DNA from: Planomicrobium okeanokoites
GTDB taxonomy: Bacteria > Bacillota > Bacilli > Bacillales_A > Planococcaceae
NCBI RefSeq assembly: GCF_003428875.1
Contig: NZ_QQRS01000001.1
Coordinates: 1 to 64,000, forward strand
Length of the DNA: 64,000 bases
Direction: 5' to 3'
This document shows, piece by piece, positions 63,702 to 64,000 of the stretch. A program made the translations under genes and the position numbers. The notes beneath the pieces were generated by a model that saw only the letters and a list, made by a program, of their open reading frames with translations, was not told the DNA's origin and made no database searches. How positions within the stretch are numbered: position 1 is the first letter of the stretch; every line of letters starts with the position of its first letter.

Positions 63702-64000
63702 ATGTCAAGAGTAGTCGGATCTTATCGTTCAGAAAAAGAAGCAATTGAAGCAATCGAGGATTTAAAAAGAAGAGGGCATCGATCGGAAGACATATCTGTC
63801 CTTGGTAAAAATGAAGAAGAAACCCGAAATGTAACGGAAGAAACCGGTACGCATGCCGGCGAAGGCGCCGCTACAGGAGCAGTAACCGGCGGTGCACTTG
63901 GTGGCCTTGGCGGTGTACTTGCAGGACTTGGGGCACTCGCGATCCCGGGTATTGGACCGATTGTGGCCGCAGGTCCAATCGTAGCAGGCTTGACCGGTGC
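63702..64000 (+). CDS. general stress protein 17M (YflT) family, truncated by window end
   Basis: The first 99 codons are visible: MSRVVGSYRSEKEAIEAIEDL, then SEDISVLGKNEEE and a glycine/alanine-rich stretch (about 51-99) typical of the YflT/GS17M N-terminal domain. AAGGAGG precedes the ATG. The reading frame is open at the right edge, so the full length is unknown. The sigma-B-type promoter agrees with a stress role. Confidence 0.85.
   Translation, partial: MSRVVGSYRSEKEAIEAIEDLKRRGHRSEDISVLGKNEEETRNVTEETGTHAGEGAATGAVTGGALGGLGGVLAGLGALAIPGIGPIVAAGPIVAGLTG

Overview
The window looks like a stretch of chromosome from a low-to-moderate GC Gram-positive of the Bacillales, most likely a Planococcus-like member of the Planococcaceae. 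The genus is an inference from the gene repertoire and protein sequences; no rRNA gene lies inside the window to test it. Supporting signs are strong AGGAGG-type ribosome binding sites, T-box and S-box leaders, sigma-B-type stress promoters, CcpA, and a gene order largely colinear with the Bacillus subtilis interval that runs from trnB through men, metK, leuS, ytgP, pepV, trmB, ytpPQRS, murC, ytxGHJ, aroA, ccpA and acuABC/acsA to tyrS. No insertion sequence, prophage, CRISPR array or integrase was seen. The novelty is in small and intergenic features rather than in a large accessory island.

Layout. 1-2000: twenty tRNA genes on the + strand in trnB order, ending in a strong terminator. 2.1-10.5 kb: menaquinone synthesis, with menA divergent from menF-menD-menH-menB-menE-menC. 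10.5-13.4 kb: four tightly coupled genes for small unknown membrane or exported proteins, a deoxyribosyltransferase-like gene and one more membrane protein. 13.5-16.7 kb: a zinc-binding lipoprotein with a Zur-like operator, yidD, dps with a sigma-B-type promoter, ytkD and a ytmA-like hydrolase. 16.7-20.1 kb: pckA, then metK behind a SAM riboswitch. 20.1-26 kb: ytoA, a ytpA homologue that has lost its nucleophile serine, a luciferase-like oxidoreductase, the tRNA-modification pair ytqA/ytqB and an MFS transporter. 26.1-30.3 kb: scoAB and T-box-controlled leuS. 30.3-40.5 kb: ytfP, ytgP, an RsuA-type pseudouridine synthase, ytzE, pepV-dat and ytlP-ytlR-trmB-ytnP. 40.8-43.7 kb: a P-loop kinase, ytzB, ytoP and a DUF84 NTPase. 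43.7-51.8 kb: a lipoprotein, ytpP, ytpQ, ytpR, sftA, murC and ytxGHJ. 51.9-58.8 kb: aroA, ccpA, acuCBA and acsA. 58.8-63.6 kb: a class A PBP with a Pro/Glu tail and T-box-controlled tyrS. The window ends inside a general-stress 17M-type gene.

How the parts fit. The men genes, aroA (first shikimate step) and isochorismate synthase link aromatic metabolism to respiration. ccpA, a perfect cre between acuA and acsA, and a CcpN-like site at the pckA promoter make this a carbon-catabolite control neighbourhood governing acetate activation and gluconeogenesis. murC, ytgP (MurJ-type flippase), dat (D-amino acids), the PBP and sftA are envelope and division genes. leuS and tyrS are read by uncharged tRNA, metK by SAM. 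Three promoters (dps, ytxGHJ, the 17M gene) match the sigma-B consensus.

The most unusual signals are two arrays of short motifs repeating every 20-21 bp, each between convergent genes (30353-30442 and 40576-40771); the YtpA homologue with Gly in place of the catalytic Ser; a partial copy of the tRNA-fMet 5' end inside the tRNA array; an 11-bp perfect inverted repeat over the murC promoter; two hairpin-forming interspersed repeats; and the uncharacterised four-gene membrane cassette.
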